Both the position numbers and the translations under genes were made by a program. From Turbatrix aceti (taxonomy: Eukaryota; Nematoda; Chromadorea; Rhabditida; Panagrolaimidae), in assembly GCA_963969345.1 (NCBI GenBank), contig OZ017769.1, positions 6,451,725 to 6,515,724 on the forward strand: 64,000 nucleotides of DNA. Direction: 5' to 3'. The notes beneath the pieces are model-generated. The model had not been told where the DNA came from, did not search any database, and was given only the letters and a program-made list of their open reading frames with translations. Positions 35,065 to 47,558 of this stretch are shown in pieces. How positions within the stretch are numbered: the stretch's first letter is position 1; each line of letters begins with the position of its first letter.

Positions 35065-38000
35065 TCAAGTGACTAGTGATCGGACCTGAGTCAGGATGGG
35101 ATGCTGTGAAGGTGAGAGCATGTCGATGGCTTCCGCGCTCCGGCCCAGACTGGCCGTCAGCAGCGCTGCCAAGGTCTGAAACGCCGACGCTTTTTATACG
35201 CAAAAAAATCCAATTGAGAGCCCACCCTTGAGACGCGGTCGCCCGCCTGAAGATGCTCAGCGTGTTTTGTTAGGAACGAGTTGGACATGTCCTTGGCAGC
35301 GGCCTTGGCGTACTGTATGCACCGGAGGTCGTGCCCGGTGGATGATAGGAAGCGACACGCATCGAGGCCCTGATCGATGAGGAACAGCAGACAGATGCCA
35401 TCCGAGATGTGGTTTTCCGCGATTAGGTTGGTCGCTATCATTTTTATGAAACACCTGGACTCTTCGTTGTCGAACCTAGAATTCAGGACGCATCCTTTGT
35501 ACGCGTTGAGACGGTACGCGTCGCCTTGGAGGGCCAAATCAGAGTTCAGGAGAGCGTATTTGGCCCATTCGTAGTTTCCGAGAACGATGGCGCGTTCCAC
35601 GGCAAAATCCTGTTGTTCTTGAGATTTCACGGAGCCCAGTAGGACTTTGGTTATTGTTTTTTTCCACGTCTGAAGAGGCAAATGCCACTCAGCTGCCGCT
35701 AATCAGACCTACCCTGTAATCTGAAGCCTGCCAGAAGAAAGACAAATTCGGCGGCGGTTGTTTGCCGGATTGGAGAGATTCCAGCAACAAAATCAGCCGA
35801 AGAAGCGGCAGATTGCCTAAAAATCTCGCCTGGAGTGCGATCGCCGCCAACTGGGATTCTTCGGTGGCCAATCTTTCTGCCAGGAAGCCCAGAGCGCTGA
35901 TTTTTGTTTCTCCGGGGGTGGCTGGGGTGGTTTCGTAGATTTGCTTCGCAAACGACTGATTGACGAGTTGCGGGATTTCTGAAACACCATCGTACAAAAT
36001 TCGATCGACACAAGTTTTTTTCCACTCACCGCTCTCATTTACAGCATTGTTTCCCCCAGTCGAAGCTGCAAATCGGAAAATGCCCTCCACGGATATGACA
36101 AGTGGTGTCACGCCGAACATGTCCATATCGACGAGTGTAGACTCCGTTTTGATGACATGACTTGTTTGTTTTAGGCAGGATCCGTCAAAAAGCACGACGC
36201 CATTCGTATACTGCACAGCCACCGTCGCATCGCCCGAGAGTCTCGAAAACACGCACCTCAGGACAGGTCCATCGAACGTCGGACACGATCCATGATCGAG
36301 AGTGCGTTTAGCGAGGTCCCAAACATGAATTGCACCGGCAACGTCGCCGAAAGCCAGGAGATCGTCCTTCCACGCCATCGACTGGATCGGAGCGAGTCCG
36401 GATTTCCACTGCGTGTTGACCTCTTTGCCGTCTTTTACATGCAGTCCCTTGACGACGACGTGATAGAGATGATTCTCATTATCTAGTACCACCAGATTTT
36501 CCCGGCAGATGTGATTTTCGTTTTCGCCTGTCTTTTTTGAGTGATGTTTTCCCGACCAAGCAATATCCATAATTATCGGGCACTTTCGGGACATCCTACG
36601 AAGCAGTCTATGCGACTGCAGATCCCAGATCTCGAGAGGATCATTGCGAAACACGACTGCCAGGTATCGCCTAAAAAATGTTTTCAAAAAAAAAATTGGC
36701 GTTGTGCGACGGATGAAAAAGCCTACTGATAAAACGAGACTCGAAGCATTTTTATAGGACTTTCGTCTGTTTCAGGTCGTAATCTCTTTTTGGCACCTGT
36801 CAGTATGTTCGTGAGCACAATGTCATTTCGGACAGTACCGGTGGTGCTGATAGAGCTCACGTAGGCAGCAGATATGACCATGTCTGCACCTGCCCATTCG
36901 AGACACCTGAAAAAGCAGTAAAGCGATTGGCCTAAAATTTGTTGTCTTTTTTTTTGTATCCTACTTGACAGCGCAGTTGTGAACATTGAGCTCTTTCTCA
37001 AGACTGCCTGTGAAGACGTCGATGAACTGGATGCTGCCGGTGTTGGATCCGATCGCGGCAAGGTGCTTGCCCGCGAATTTATCCGCCGCTGTCTGAACAG
37101 TGTCCATAGGCCTCATCCGAACGTTCGTAGGATTGTTTCCCAGAGACGGCACTATCCCGTTCTGTGCAAAACTAAAAATAAGAGTCATCCAGGAACGAAC
37201 AATTTTGTAACTACCATAATTCGTCCTCAGCAGAAAGTTTGGATGCGTCAGTGATGTCTTCCAGGCTTTGCAGTCGAGCCGGCAGCATTGGCACCTGATC
37301 AGCGTGGTTCTACAAAAAAACCGATGTTTTTTGTAAGAAATTTTTGTGAGAAAAACTCACAAGCTGGTAAAAAACAACTTTTCCGGTGTTGAAAAGCATA
37401 GAAACCGAAGATTCTGTGACCGGACAAAGTTTGGCACCGAAAATTCGATTTTTTGCAAAGAATCGTTGAGCATCGTTGGCGAGAGTTTGGACGAAAGCGA
37501 TGTCGGCATTGAACCGATCCGCGTGCTCGGTGACCAAAGCTTGCCAAAAGGAAATTACACCATTTGCATGCACCAGGTAAAAAGCGTTTCTCGTTCCGCA
37601 AGGCAATAACTAAAAGTACCGTATGATGCGAACAGGAAATTTAGGCCATGTTGCGCACGCAACGTTGCACAACGTTGGAATGGATACTCACATTGCAGAC
37701 GGGGAAAAGGTGATCGACCACGACTTCGCACAGCAACTGCTTAGCCTCGGCATGCAGGAGATAGACCCGTTTTTCCGACACAGCGAAAAGGAGATTTTCA
37801 TAGGCCTGATGGAATTGAACAGAAAAAATGGGATCCACGTCATATCCAGAGGTCCGGATGGCGACTTTCGAAAGATTGGCATCTGTCAGGGCCGGCGGGT
37901 CTTTGTTGTGAACGTTTGACAGAAGAAGCACGTTGGAGTTTGTCGCTGCCACTAAATAAAAACCCGCATTTTGTTTCACACACAAGTCAGAGACACTCAC

Positions 38001-38547
38001 GAGCCAACATGGACCGATTCGTAGGATTCACCGAGAAATCCATCACCTTTGTTGTGAAATTAACGACCCACTGACGAACCCCTGATTCTGCTCGCCATAA
38101 AACAAGCACGTTAGAAGCGTGCAACGTCAGTAGAAGCCCACTATGAATGCCGTACTCGGTGAACCATTCCATATGAATGATCTCATCGGCTGTCCTTTCG
38201 AAAGAAGCCTCTCGGCTGCCAGAAAAAACATTCCACATGTTGATATGTCCGCTGATATCCGCCGAAATACACTTGACCGTTCCGTTGAGTTCATCATCGA
38301 CGCTCTCTTGCAAACCGAACTTTACATGACTGACAGCAGCCTTGTGGCCACAAAGTGTTTGTATCGTCGAACATCGTGAGACGTCAACAATTGTCACGAC
38401 GGTATGACATCCGTAGCCGAGCAAGCCTTTCGGATGCCTGCAAACACCGGACAAGTTATAAAATTCTGGTAACGAAAAAAAATATATTTACCAGTCAATT
38501 GCATTTTTGTTTCTAGCATTTAGATGACCGGCAATTATTCCAGTCAT
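35065..38547 (-). CDS. WDR11: WD repeat-containing protein 11
   Basis: Eleven exons (38547-38492, 38437-38001, 37951-37692, 37609-37361, 37309-37215, 37171-36965, 36906-36727, 36670-36030, 35978-35713, 35669-35226, 35175-35065) encode 981 residues with every junction in phase. The N-terminus (GHLNARNKNAIDWHPKGLLGYG, then VVTIVDVSRCSTIQTL) matches WDR11. Two WD40 propellers follow: the first to ~residue 370, the second around CLEWAGADMVISAAY and PLEIWDLQSHRLLRR. A C-terminal helical region follows (KYALLNSDLALQGDAYRLNA). WDR11 acts with FAM91A1 in capturing AP-1 vesicles at the TGN and in Hedgehog/cilium signalling. Shorter than the human protein (1224) mainly in loops. The start is the first usable ATG; a few more N-terminal residues from an upstream exon are possible. 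Confidence 0.87.
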
Positions 38548-40603
<2,056 letters not shown>

Positions 40604-40710
40604 GTTATACCCGACACCTTTTTGTTTTTTCTAAGGTTTTGTTGTTTTTTGATCTTTGTTGGTTATAAACTCATTATTTATCTCGTTTTCCCTTTTCAAT
40701 TTGATGAGGT

Positions 40711-40716
40711 AATAAA
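40711..40716 (+). terminator. Poly(A) signal of EF-1alpha
   Basis: AATAAA 107 nt past the stop and 62 nt before the next start codon. Confidence 0.65.
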
Positions 40717-40778
40717 CCGATACCTGAAATGCTGATTTGGGGATCGTTGAGGGCAATTAGGAATAAGTATTTTATAGC

Positions 40779-43700
40779 ATGAGGAGACAGAATCCGCAGC
40801 CGCCATCGTCTGAGTCGTATTTGTCACTTATCGATGTGGTTCGTCGGCTGACTACTAGTCCTTCGTTGGATCAAAAAGAGGCTGAGAAGGCTCGTCTTGA
40901 GGCATTGTACAAGAAGTCTGCCAATGATGTCGACGAGCTGCTTGATCGTCATCAAACCGATGTGACAAGCTCGTTGAAAACATTTCGCGCCGTTTCTGCC
41001 CAGGTTACGAGTTGTCGTCAGAGAATTCGGAGCATAAAAAATGCATTGGAGGCTAGTAAAACATTGTTACAAAACCGACGAGATGCCTTGAAAGATTTGT
41101 GGATTGAAAATGTGCAGCAGAAGTACGTGTGTGAAATCCTTGACAAGATCGGTCGAATCAAACAGATGGACGTCATTTTCAATGAACATCTGCAAAAGCA
41201 ACGCTACCGCGAAGCAATCGATGTTGTCAAGAAAGCAGGTGGGATTTTATGACATCTTCGCATCCGAATTTCTGGTTGTTTACAGATATCGATTTGAATG
41301 GCCAACTTTCTGCCATCGACGGGCTTTCTGAGCTCCGGAATCACGTTGTCAGTCTGACAGGGCGGCTATTCGAAACGATCGTCAGCGACCTCGTCGACCT
41401 GCTCGCTGTCCGTCCCTTTGAAACACAGATGATCGAGTTGCTCAAAGGCGCTCCAAGCGACCTCGTTGAAGGCTCGGAGCTTTGCCAGCGACTCTCGAAC
41501 AAGTACCACGACGACGAAGCCTCCATCAACGCAACTGTCCTCTCCGAGGTTTCTGCGTCCGTTTTGAGGCCCAGGATTCACGAATGCCTCGCCGCGTTGG
41601 CGGTTTTCGACCAGGTCGTGTCGGCACTCAACCAGGTATTTCTGCTGTCAAAATCCGTCTACGCAAAAGCAATCAGCGACACCGTCACCCTGCTCAACCT
41701 GATTTCGAAAAAGCCGGTCGATGACGTGGCTCTCTTTGCACAGGTCGTGCAGATTGTGAGTTTTATGTCCACGGTGTTCGTTCACCGGTTAAATTCGGTT
41801 TTCAGGCAGTGCTACAAATCAACAGAGCGAGTGAAGCGCACAATATTCTGGCTTCTGAGCTCTCCAAGGTCGGACGCTACGATCAGGACATCAACGTGCT
41901 CGTCAAGTTCTGGAGCGTGACCCAGGAAGTGCTGCGGTCACTCGTCGTCAAACACCTCGATTTCTTCGAAACCGATGTCGCGGTCACGTCTGAGGCGAAA
42001 CAGCCCCAGACGAGGGTGCTCTTCCGCTTCGAAGGCACGAGTTGCGTCAGCTCGGTGACGAAGCGGTCTCGAGAGGTGAGTCACACCTGTCAAAGTTGAT
42101 TTTGACCTTTTTTTCTTTGTTCAGCCGATTCCGACCATTTGCAATCCCGATCCGTACAACATCATCCCCATCTTCCGGGTGCTCAGCGTCCTCGGACGAA
42201 GCATCGAGCAGCAGTATAAGCTGTCACAGTTCAATGACTTCCTCCACACCTTTGTCATGTCCACCTTTATCGATCGCGTCAAAAAAGACCTCGATGCGAA
42301 GACGCAGAACAGCCTCTCTCGACCCGATGTTTGGATGGCTCTCAGCTCTACGACAGCCCATACCGTGGTAAGTCGGCTCTGCGGAGGAGGTCAGCGGGGG
42401 TCGCTGTGCTTTGCTTTGTCATCGATTGTTAGGTTGGGCAGGCAGGCAGGTGGCGGCTGTTTTGCGTGGTGTTTTTGTCTCGATCAGACCAGACGAATCT
42501 TTTTCCCGTTGGTTGCACGCACGACTGCAGCGAGTGGACGAGGACGAGGACGGTGTGCTCGATCTTTTGTAGGGTTCGTGCGGCCGCGGCCGTGGTCGAG
42601 AGTCAAACACAGTCCTTTTTCACCTGACAGCGAGCCGGGATACGATACGATAGACGATCATCGGTTGACCTTCACACACACCGCGCACGCAGCACGACGC
42701 AGGCCTGCCTGCAGTTGCGGTCGACGACTCGTCGGTTGTTGTTCGTCGCGTCCCGTTTGCGAGGCCGACGCCAGCAACACAACTGTAAACAGCTCTAATC
42801 TGCACTGTTTTTGTCGGGGAAGCGAAAAACTGAAAAAATGCATCGATGACAGGGTGCGAGCGATGAAAATGCATCAGTTTTTCTTGTCTACCTGCTTGGC
42901 GTCCATAGTGATGATGTTGGATCAGGGAAAACCGATACAGGGACCAGGGACGCATTTACGTTAAGCATGGATGGTATGAGTCATTTTTGAAAAAATTTGT
43001 ACGCATGGGTTTTGCTGAAAAATTTCCACGGTGGCTACAAGCGAGATTTTTGCTCCTGACGTACTCGACTGATCGTCCAACGCTTACAGAGACTGCTGGT
43101 GTCATGCTTGAGCATCCTGGACGTCTGCAAGGAGGTGAGTCACCTCATGCACAGCATGGAGCAGTACACGCAGCAGTTTGCGTATATTTGGCTGTCAACG
43201 CTCAACTCGTACCGGCTGAGTGCGGCTGTGGCCTTCAATGCGGTGAGTCGTCTTCCGCAATCATCACGCGCTTATTTCATGGCTCTCCGGGTCTTCAGGT
43301 CTCCAATCTGGCGTCCCCGACGGAGCTGTCGTTGGTCATGCCATCAGCAACGACGACGGGGACAGCGCCGACCGACGCCGGCGTGCGAAAGACGTCCGCG
43401 GTCTGGGCCGAGGACGAGAGCGTGCGAAGTGTCGTGCGGAGTCTCGCAAAGCTGCAGCTCGCCACAATCACGGACGCTGACACGACCCCCACCGGCGATG
43501 GGGGATCCCTGACACCGGGAACGGGACCGGAAACAAATCGGCAGACCATCGAGGCGAACATCGACCTCGAAGTCTCCCGGCTGGTCGCTCACCTCGGGGG
43601 ACGGAAGCAGCTTGAGCGCAGCGAGATCATCACGGAGATGGTTTCTATCGAGACGCTGGCCCGGATGCATGAATCACTCGCCTGGTTCACGGCTAGGCTG

Positions 43701-44728
43701 AGGAACATGCTCAGCGAGCTCCCGAAGAGGGCTGAGGACATCCTCAAGACGGCTCCTGTCTCCATCAGCGGGAATTACGAGAAGGTGAGCTGTTTCTGTA
43801 GCCGGGTTTTGAAGACTCTGACTTTGGGATCGAGATTTGAAAGTCGGAGTCAATATTTTTCTGAAAAAAAAAAAATTCGAAGATTAGCGACTTTTTTTAA
43901 GAAAATGTACCTTTTTTTGGGTAAAATTCCCTATTTTCATCAATTTTGGGTATTTCTTGTTCAAAATGCATTTATGCTAAAAATCGCCTACTTTTTGGTA
44001 TTTTTTTCGCATTTTCTAAAAAAAATTGAATCGGTCCAATTTTGATCAAAATGTGTCTTTTTTTCCAACACTGATCTATCGAATTAAATTTGGTTTGGCT
44101 AACTTAACAAAATTTGTAGAAGCTGATCCGAGCACTGCGAGACGAAATCGAGCAGCTAGACTCCCTCGCCGAAAGCTGCTTCCTCCTGATCCACCTGGAA
44201 CTGCGCGTGCACTGCTTCCACTACCTGATGCCCCTGGCGCAGTTCAGGGACCCCCCGCCCGACGACGACATCGACAAGGGCGTCGTCGAGTTCGGCAAAG
44301 ACCTCACTCGCTTCCACCAAGCCCTCTGTGCCCACATGGTGCCCGCGAAGGTGAGGCACCTCTTCAACGGCCTCGGCAACCTCTGCGCCGCCATCTTCAT
44401 CCACTCGAGCCAGCACATGCTCAAGCTGACGGAAGCGAACAAGAAACGCGTCATCCGGAACATCGCTGGCGTCCAGCAGCACCTGTGTCGCCTCACGGGA
44501 CAGCGCGAGAGCAAACTCGACCGCGCCAAGCAGTTCTACGAGCTGCTGAATAAGTCGTCCACGCAGCTGACGAAGATGGTGCTCGGACGCGGCACTGGGT
44601 TCACCTTCGAGGAGGAGTCGTTCCTCGTGTCGCTGGCTATCAAGTCCGATCCATCTCTCGACAAGCCCAAGTACACGCTTGACACCATGATCGCCCAGCT
44701 TCGAGAGAAGCATGGCGTCAATAAATAA
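40779..44728 (+). CDS. EXOC4: Exocyst complex component 4 (Sec8)
   Basis: Seven exons (40779-41238, 41286-41755, 41806-42075, 42125-42367, 43090-43242, 43299-43784, 44120-44728) give 896 residues. The N-terminal coiled coil (EAEKARLEALYKKSANDVDELLDRH, shown here in part; KNALEASKTLL) is the Sec8 CorEx helix. Further family landmarks are VLSVLGRSIEQQY, ETLARMHESLAWFTARL and LELRVHCFHYLMPLA. Sec8 joins the octameric exocyst that tethers secretory vesicles to the plasma membrane. Intron 4 is 722 nt, unusually long here. Intron 6 holds a family-A MITE. TTTTATAG directly precedes CATGAGG at the start, consistent with trans-splicing downstream of EF-1alpha. Confidence 0.9.
43801..44073 (+). mobile_element. 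Family-A MITE inside EXOC4 intron 6
   Basis: Contains AAAGTCGGAGTCAATATTTT, TTGTTCAAAATGCATTTATGCT and ends TTCCAACACTG. The left terminus is degraded (GCCGGGTTTTG). It makes up most of the 335-nt intron. Confidence 0.5.
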
Positions 44729-44886
44729 TCTGTCGATCGCAGTCGACACAAACCACATTCCAGCCGAATCTCCCAGCTTACAGCGACTTACGAACTAACT
44801 AACTTATTTTCTGCCTCGCCCACGCGGTATGTGCCGCATATTTATTCACCTGTCTTTTCTGCTTCGATTTTGTACAATTTGAGCTT

Positions 44887-44892
44887 AATAAA
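44887..44892 (+). terminator. Poly(A) signal of EXOC4
   Basis: AATAAA about 160 nt past the EXOC4 stop. Confidence 0.6.
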
Positions 44893-44978
44893 AGTGCCTT
44901 TAGAAAGAATCGGAGGGCGTCGTTTTGTGGTTCGTGTCCTTTTTACTTGAAATCTGCCCAGTCTCAGGACCAGTGTTC

Positions 44979-45503
44979 CAGAGATGGCAGATCAGATCAT
45001 TTGCCTATGATCTGATCTGGATTATCTGCGATCTGATCTGATATACCAGTGATCTGATCTGGATTATCTGCAATCTGATCTGATATACCAGTGATCTGAT
45101 CTAGATTATCTGCGATCTGATCTGATCTGAACTGATCTGATCTGACTCGACCCAGCACAAAATCTCGGAATTTAGGGTTCAGGTTCCCGAGAACACTGGT
45201 TTCGACACGAAAAGTGAAATATAAATTTTTTTTTTTGAGAACTATCGTATTCTTCGAAAAACAAGCAATGCGGACGTGTTTGAAGTTGTAAAATTTTAAA
45301 TTTCTAGTGATCTGATCTGAATTATCTGTGATCTGATCTGGATTATCTGTGATCTGATCTGAATTCCACGTGATCTGATCTAGATTATCTGCGATCTGAT
45401 CTGAGTTCCGAGTGATCTGATCTGGATTATCTGTGATCTGACCTGATCTGATCTGATCTATGAGCTGATCTGATCCGAAAAGTGATCTGATCTGCCATCT
45501 CTG
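44979..45503. mobile_element. hAT-like MITE (family B) with 21-bp terminal inverted repeats and GATCTGATCT interior
   Basis: The ends are perfect inverted repeats of 21 bp (44979-44999, beginning CAGAGATGGCAGATC, and 45483-45503). Immediately outside is the 8-bp direct repeat CAGTGTTC (44971-44978 and 45504-45511). The interior repeats TGATCTGATCTGGATTATCT in degenerate tandem fashion. 'CAG' termini plus an 8-bp duplication fit hAT. There is no open frame. The perfect termini and duplication suggest a young insertion. Confidence 0.75.
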
Positions 45504-45750
45504 CAGTGTTCCATCGACTCTGACTTCGATGTCGGCTCTGATTCAGAGTTTGAGAGTCGGATTTTTTCAAAAAAGTCGATTTTTAAGATTTGAGACTTTT
45601 TTGAAGGAATGCACTTTTTTTGTAAAATTCACATTTTTTTTTATCATTTTTTGAATATTTCTTGTTCAAAATTCATTTTTGCTAGAAATTTCATGTTTTG
45701 ATTTTTTTGTGCATTTTCTATAAATATTTTTTGAATCTGCATCCCTGAAT
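45504..45750 (+). mobile_element. Family-A MITE interrupted at its left edge by the family-B MITE
   Basis: Begins CAGTGTTCCATCGACTC, the family-A terminus. It contains AGAGTCGGATTTTTTC and TTCTTGTTCAAAATTCAT. The right end is not sharp (a CCCTG lies near 45740). Its first 8 bases supply the target duplication of the family-B element. Confidence 0.5.
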
Positions 45751-45864
45751 TTTGGGAGCTGAATTTTGGTCAAAATGTGTTGATTCTGAGATTTTGGGAA
45801 TCTGAGTTGATTTTTCTCCGTATTATAACCTGGAATGACAAAATTATGTTTTGCAGTCTTTTCC

Positions 45865-46645
45865 ATGCCCGCCCCTCCACCCATCAGAAAACCAGGCCGC
45901 GTGACGGCCTACAGCGTGGTCGCCGACATCGAGCCAGCAGCCTCGGGCGAGCTGGAGCTCCACGACGGTGACACCGTCTTCATCGAGGATTCCGCGACGG
46001 GTGACTTCCTGACTGCGAGGGTGGGACAGCGCACAGGTCGGGTGCCAAGGGAGTTGTGTAAGTTGAGAGTCGAGAGCGCGCATTGCGGCTTGATGCGCGT
46101 GAATTGTGTGATTTTCAGTGCAATCAGAATCCATTTCCGTGATCGAGCATCCTCTGCACGATGCCGCGAAGCGCGGTAACCTGGAACTCGTGCGGGCGTT
46201 TCTCGCGAACGGAGTCGGCGTCAATGGCCTCGATCGCTCCGGAGCGACTGCCTTGCACTGGGCTGCCTTCGGAGGCCACGTACCTGTCGTCGAAGAGCTC
46301 CTTCGCGTGCCCAACATTTGTATAGCTGCTCAGGTAGGTGACTGAGCCTTAGTTCATGTCCATAGTCCCTCCTGGCTTCAGAACAAGATGGGCGACACCC
46401 CACTCCACGCTGCCTCTCGACGCGGTCATCTCGCGTGCCTCCAGATCCTCGTGGTCCCCCCTGAGGGCCAGGCCGCCGTGCACACCCGGAACAACGACGG
46501 CAAGAGGCCGGCTGACGTCGCCGCCACCCCTGAGGTTGACGCCTTCCTCCGAGTCACCATGCGCAGCGTCGCGGAGACAGTCGCCGACCTCGACAACTAC
46601 GAAGTCGATTCTGATGCCGATGCCGACGCCGAGGTCGCTGTCTGA
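45865..46645 (+). CDS. OSTF1: Osteoclast-stimulating factor 1 homologue (SH3 + ankyrin)
   Basis: Exons 45865-46057, 46119-46333 and 46382-46645 encode 223 residues. Residues ~10-65 are an SH3 domain ([16 protein letters not shown]; the usual WW of the ligand groove is replaced by DF, so binding may differ). Residues ~75-170 hold three ankyrin repeats ([59 protein letters not shown]). The tail is acidic ([14 protein letters not shown]), as in OSTF1. A cytosolic adaptor, linked in vertebrates to Src signalling. Gapless agreement in domain order and exon phase makes this secure. Confidence 0.88.
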
Positions 46646-46716
46646 CCCTTTAAAACCCTTTTTGTGTGTTCACTTGCACGTTGTAAGCCATCGAGACTCA
46701 ATTTATAATATCGCAC

Positions 46717-47558
46717 TTATGACGACGATCCCGAAGAAGAGGCCGCCGCGAGGGAGGCGATGACGGTGCTGTCCTCGTCGGAGGACGTCAGCTCGTGCCG
46801 GAGGAGCGCGTTGTGCACGCCGGCTGTCAGGAGATGCGCTTTCTCGTGGTACGCGAGCTGCGCGTGGAGATGCGCTCGCGCGAAGCTGGTGAGGACTTCT
46901 TCGCGGAGGTTTGTAAGTCGCTCGAGGCGGTCCAGGGCGCGCTGCTGATCGTCGAAGGTGGCTTTGTGGTCGCGGACGAGCGCCTGGATCTGCCGGAACG
47001 TGGACATGTGGGTGTAGCGCTCGGGATTCAGCTGAAAGTCGGCTGTGGTTTTAAGTGGCATCAGAAAAAGATAAAAGCCTAACTCACGTTTTCAGTGGTC
47101 TTTTTCATGCAGGAAAGCGATTCCGCGTACGCAACTCGCGCGTTTTCAGCACTCTCGGCATTCTCGGCGTAGTCTGCGATGCCGCCTTCTGCCAGGTCCT
47201 CGCAGTCTTCGTTCAACGCAGCCGCCACCTGTAAATGGTCGCTATGGAGCGCTCCGCTGATCGCCGAGACCCGGCCGAAAACGTCGAGGGTTTTCTGAAG
47301 CTTGGGGCGATGTCCCCGGCGAGAAACAAAATCGTTCAGACGCTGTTCGGATTCTATGAGCTCCCCGAGGTGACCGGTAAGGCGGTGCGCAATCGCCTGC
47401 ATCTTGGCGTTGCTGGATTTGGTGTTCATGATGTGCTCGTATTTCTGCTCGAATTCGCTGTCGACGGTCGGCGTCTCCGTCGTCGACTGCAGCTGCGCCC
47501 GAGCGAGCTGCGTCGCAGTCAGGTAGTTCTGCTTGAGTTTCTCGAGGGTGTTTGCCAT
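46717..47558 (-). CDS. BAR-domain-like coiled-coil protein
   Basis: Exons 47558-47088 and 47031-46717 give 261 residues. It is almost wholly helical and charged: MANTLEKLKQNYLTATQLAR; HRLTGHLGELIESEQRLNDF; a long middle helix; and a last helix with HAQLAYHEKAHLLTAGV. That last phrase resembles the final BAR helix of endophilins (…AQLEYHKQA…), and overall length fits a bare BAR dimerisation module without SH3. FAM92/CIBAR-type proteins are an alternative. A membrane-curvature role is inferred from fold only. TTTCAG abuts the ATG directly, so the leader is either trans-spliced onto the start codon or an upstream exon exists. Confidence 0.55.

Larger units (their letters stand above)
44729..45864. 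other. EXOC4-OSTF1 intergenic region, mostly transposon-derived
   Basis: 1.1 kb. After the EXOC4 3' UTR (poly(A) signal at 44887) it consists of a GATCTGATCT-rich MITE nested at the edge of a family-A MITE. TTTTGCAG ending at 45856 is the OSTF1 leader acceptor. Confidence 0.6.

Noticed and set aside
42368..43089. Open frame continuing EXOC4 exon 4 into the 722-nt intron
   Set aside because: The continuation has no similarity to Sec8; GTAAGT at 42368 and an acceptor at 43089 rejoin sequence that does.
43133..43138. GTGAGT in EXOC4 exon 5 as a splice donor
   Set aside because: Reading through it gives CKEVSHLMHSMEQY, which aligns with the Sec8 family, and the next donor at 43243 keeps phase.
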